Source: Zhenhengia stercoravium
GTDB taxonomy: Bacteria > Bacillota > Clostridia > Lachnospirales > Cellulosilyticaceae
NCBI GenBank assembly: GCA_018883975.1
Contig: JAHLFD010000016.1
Location: 1-24,773, forward strand
Direction of reading: 5' to 3'
Length of the DNA: 24,773 nucleotides
Position numbers and translations under genes: made by a program. This document shows, piece by piece, positions 23,794-24,773 of this stretch. A model generated the notes under the pieces. That model saw only the letters and a program-made list of their open reading frames with translations. It did no database searches and was not told the origin of the DNA. Each line of letters starts with the position of its first letter. Positions within the stretch are counted from its first letter, which is position 1.

Positions 23794-24353
23794 AACAAAG
23801 AATTTTAACAGAAGGCCGTGTGAAAAGTGGAAATGTATTAAAGGTAGATAGCTTTTTAAATCATCAGATGGATATTCATCTATTTGATGAGATGGGAAAG
23901 GCATTTAAAGAGCGTTATAAAGAGGATGAAATTACAAAGATTGTTACAATTGAGGCATCAGGTATAGGGATTGCTTGCATAGTCGCAAGACACTTTAATG
24001 TGCCAGTTGTATTTGCTAAGAAGTCAGAATCCCGTAACTTAGATGGAGATCTTTATACAAGCCCAATCTATTCTTTCACACATCAAAAGGAATATATGGT
24101 ACGTGTAAGTAAGAAATTCTTATCAACAGAAGATAAAGTACTTGTTATTGATGATTTCCTTGCAAATGGGAAAGCACTTATTGGATTATTAGATATCATT
24201 AAGCAATCAGGAGCTACACTTGTAGGTGCAGGGATTGCTATTGAAAAAGGATTCCAAGGTGGTGGAGATGCGCTCCGTGAACAAGGTGTACGTATTGAGT
24301 CACTTGCTATTATAGATGAAATGGGCGAAGACTTTATCAAATTTAGAGATTAA
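23781..24353 (+). CDS. xpt: Xanthine phosphoribosyltransferase
   Basis: This 190-residue protein closely matches the B. subtilis Xpt pattern: the start MEQLKQRILTEGRV, then LKVDSFLNHQMD, IVTIEASGIG, and the PRPP-binding loop VLVIDDFLANGKA at about 120-132, followed by AIEKGFQGGGDAL. The enzyme converts xanthine and PRPP to XMP, feeding GMP synthesis. In B. subtilis, xpt-pbuX is a classic guanine-riboswitch operon; here xpt is the last of eight genes under such a switch, and no PbuX-type permease is present. GGAGG precedes the ATG inside the overlapping mocA-like gene. The product of the hydroxylase, xanthine, is the substrate of this enzyme, which ties the operon together. Confidence 0.97.
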   Translation: MEQLKQRILTEGRVKSGNVLKVDSFLNHQMDIHLFDEMGKAFKERYKEDEITKIVTIEASGIGIACIVARHFNVPVVFAKKSESRNLDGDLYTSPIYSFTHQKEYMVRVSKKFLSTEDKVLVIDDFLANGKALIGLLDIIKQSGATLVGAGIAIEKGFQGGGDALREQGVRIESLAIIDEMGEDFIKFRD

Positions 24354-24364
24354 ATAGAATTATA

Positions 24365-24414
24365 AAAAACACCCTATAAGAAGGAGGATAACCTGCTACT
24401 TATAGGGTGTTTTT
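24365..24414. terminator. Bidirectional terminator after xpt
   Basis: A perfect 16-bp inverted repeat (AAAAACACCCTATAAG and its complement) has an 18-base loop and T-runs on both strands. It lies between xpt and the convergent His-rich gene. The loop contains AAGGAGG, which looks like a ribosome binding site but is not followed by an ATG. Confidence 0.88.
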
Positions 24415-24419
24415 ATAAT

Positions 24420-24773
24420 TTATGAGTGGTGATGTCCACGTCCACAGTTGTGATCATCATCATGATGATGTGCGCCGCAGCACTCATGTGCGTCGTCATG
24501 GTGATGGTGTCCACCACAACATTTATGATTTTCTTCATGATGGTGATGGTCATGTCCGCAACCACAGTGGTCATCATGCTCCATACCGTAAAGTGGTGAA
24601 TCATCATAGTAATCATCTTCAAAATCATAAGGTACATAGCCATCTTGGTCCACGCCGCTTAATGTATCAAAGAAGCCCTTTTCTTCAAGGACATTGCTTA
24701 AGTACATCATAGTGAATAGATTACGTTTTGGATCAGATACATTTTCAAAACCTTGCATAATATAGTTATAGAA
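24420..24773 (-). CDS. Protein with His/Cys-rich metal-binding tail, 5' end open
   Basis: The frame is open to the window edge. A Met at 24758 begins MQGFENVSDPKRNLFTMMYL, but no ribosome binding site is visible before it and five sense codons precede it, so the real start may lie outside. The visible N-terminal part (about 35 residues from that Met) is helical and not recognised; an acidic Asp/Tyr stretch follows. From about residue 61 to the end there are 20 His and 7 Cys in clusters such as CGCGHDHHHH and ECCGAHHH. Such tails bind Ni, Zn, Co or Cu in metallochaperones and storage proteins. A regular CAT/ATG-rich repeat at the DNA level also creates false open frames on the other strand. 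Metal binding is likely; the specific role is unknown. Confidence 0.7.
   Translation of the reverse strand, partial: FYNYIMQGFENVSDPKRNLFTMMYLSNVLEEKGFFDTLSGVDQDGYVPYDFEDDYYDDSPLYGMEHDDHCGCGHDHHHHEENHKCCGGHHHHDDAHECCGAHHHDDDHNCGRGHHHS

Noticed and set aside
24381..24398. AAGGAGG in the loop of the last terminator as a ribosome binding site for a short peptide
   Set aside because: No ATG or GTG follows at a useful distance and the element lies inside a terminator.
24423..24590. Short tandem repeats in the His-rich coding region as a CRISPR or satellite array
   Set aside because: The repetition is low-complexity coding for His, Asp and Cys, with no constant repeat unit or spacers.
24422..24712. 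A His/Val-rich 96-residue frame on the plus strand opposite the metal-binding tail
   Set aside because: It arises from the repetitive GAT/CAT codons of the minus-strand tail, has no ribosome binding site and starts right after a terminator.

Overview
The window is AT-rich, tightly packed, mostly plus-strand DNA from a Gram-positive anaerobe, most likely a clostridial Bacillota in or near Lachnospirales (a Cellulosilyticum-type relative is a guess). Pointers are strong AGGAGG-type ribosome binding sites, a tRNA-Val T-box, a purine riboswitch, lipobox-bearing binding proteins, and U-tract terminators after almost every transcription unit. The first 16 bases are not genomic: they match the Tn5/Nextera mosaic end, so this is the edge of an assembled contig.

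Layout. Bases 17-355 (minus) hold the start of a sodium-dependent NSS transporter. A four-repeat S1 RNA-binding protein (567-1733) and a HAD phosphatase (1785-2441) follow. A promoter inside the end of the HAD gene drives a valine T-box leader, a 65-residue membrane protein and valS (2960-5602). A bidirectional terminator separates valS from a convergent citrate synthase gene (5676-7046, minus). An unrecognised 144-residue protein (7214-7648) and about 400 bp of very AT-rich DNA lead into a complete oligopeptide ABC transporter operon, oppABCDF (8093-14152), which ends in a small membrane protein overlapping oppF. A MATE exporter and a YitT-family membrane protein form a two-gene unit (14547-16814).

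The most interesting region is 16816-24414. A good promoter, a guanine-class purine riboswitch and an intrinsic terminator precede eight tightly packed genes: a THEP1-like P-loop NTPase, a Fe/B12-type binding lipoprotein, a FecCD-type permease, the three subunits of a molybdenum purine hydroxylase (FAD, 2Fe-2S, molybdopterin), a MocA/MobA-like cofactor nucleotidyltransferase, and xanthine phosphoribosyltransferase. The parts suggest one module that imports something (perhaps molybdate or a purine), matures the molybdenum cofactor, oxidises hypoxanthine to xanthine and captures xanthine as XMP. Two points stand out. The ABC transporter has no ATPase gene beside it. The guanine OFF-switch logic also fits salvage towards guanine nucleotides better than purine catabolism.

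The right edge holds a convergent minus-strand gene with a His/Cys-rich tail (20 His, 7 Cys), open at the window end. No rRNA, tRNA, CRISPR array, insertion sequence or prophage was seen.
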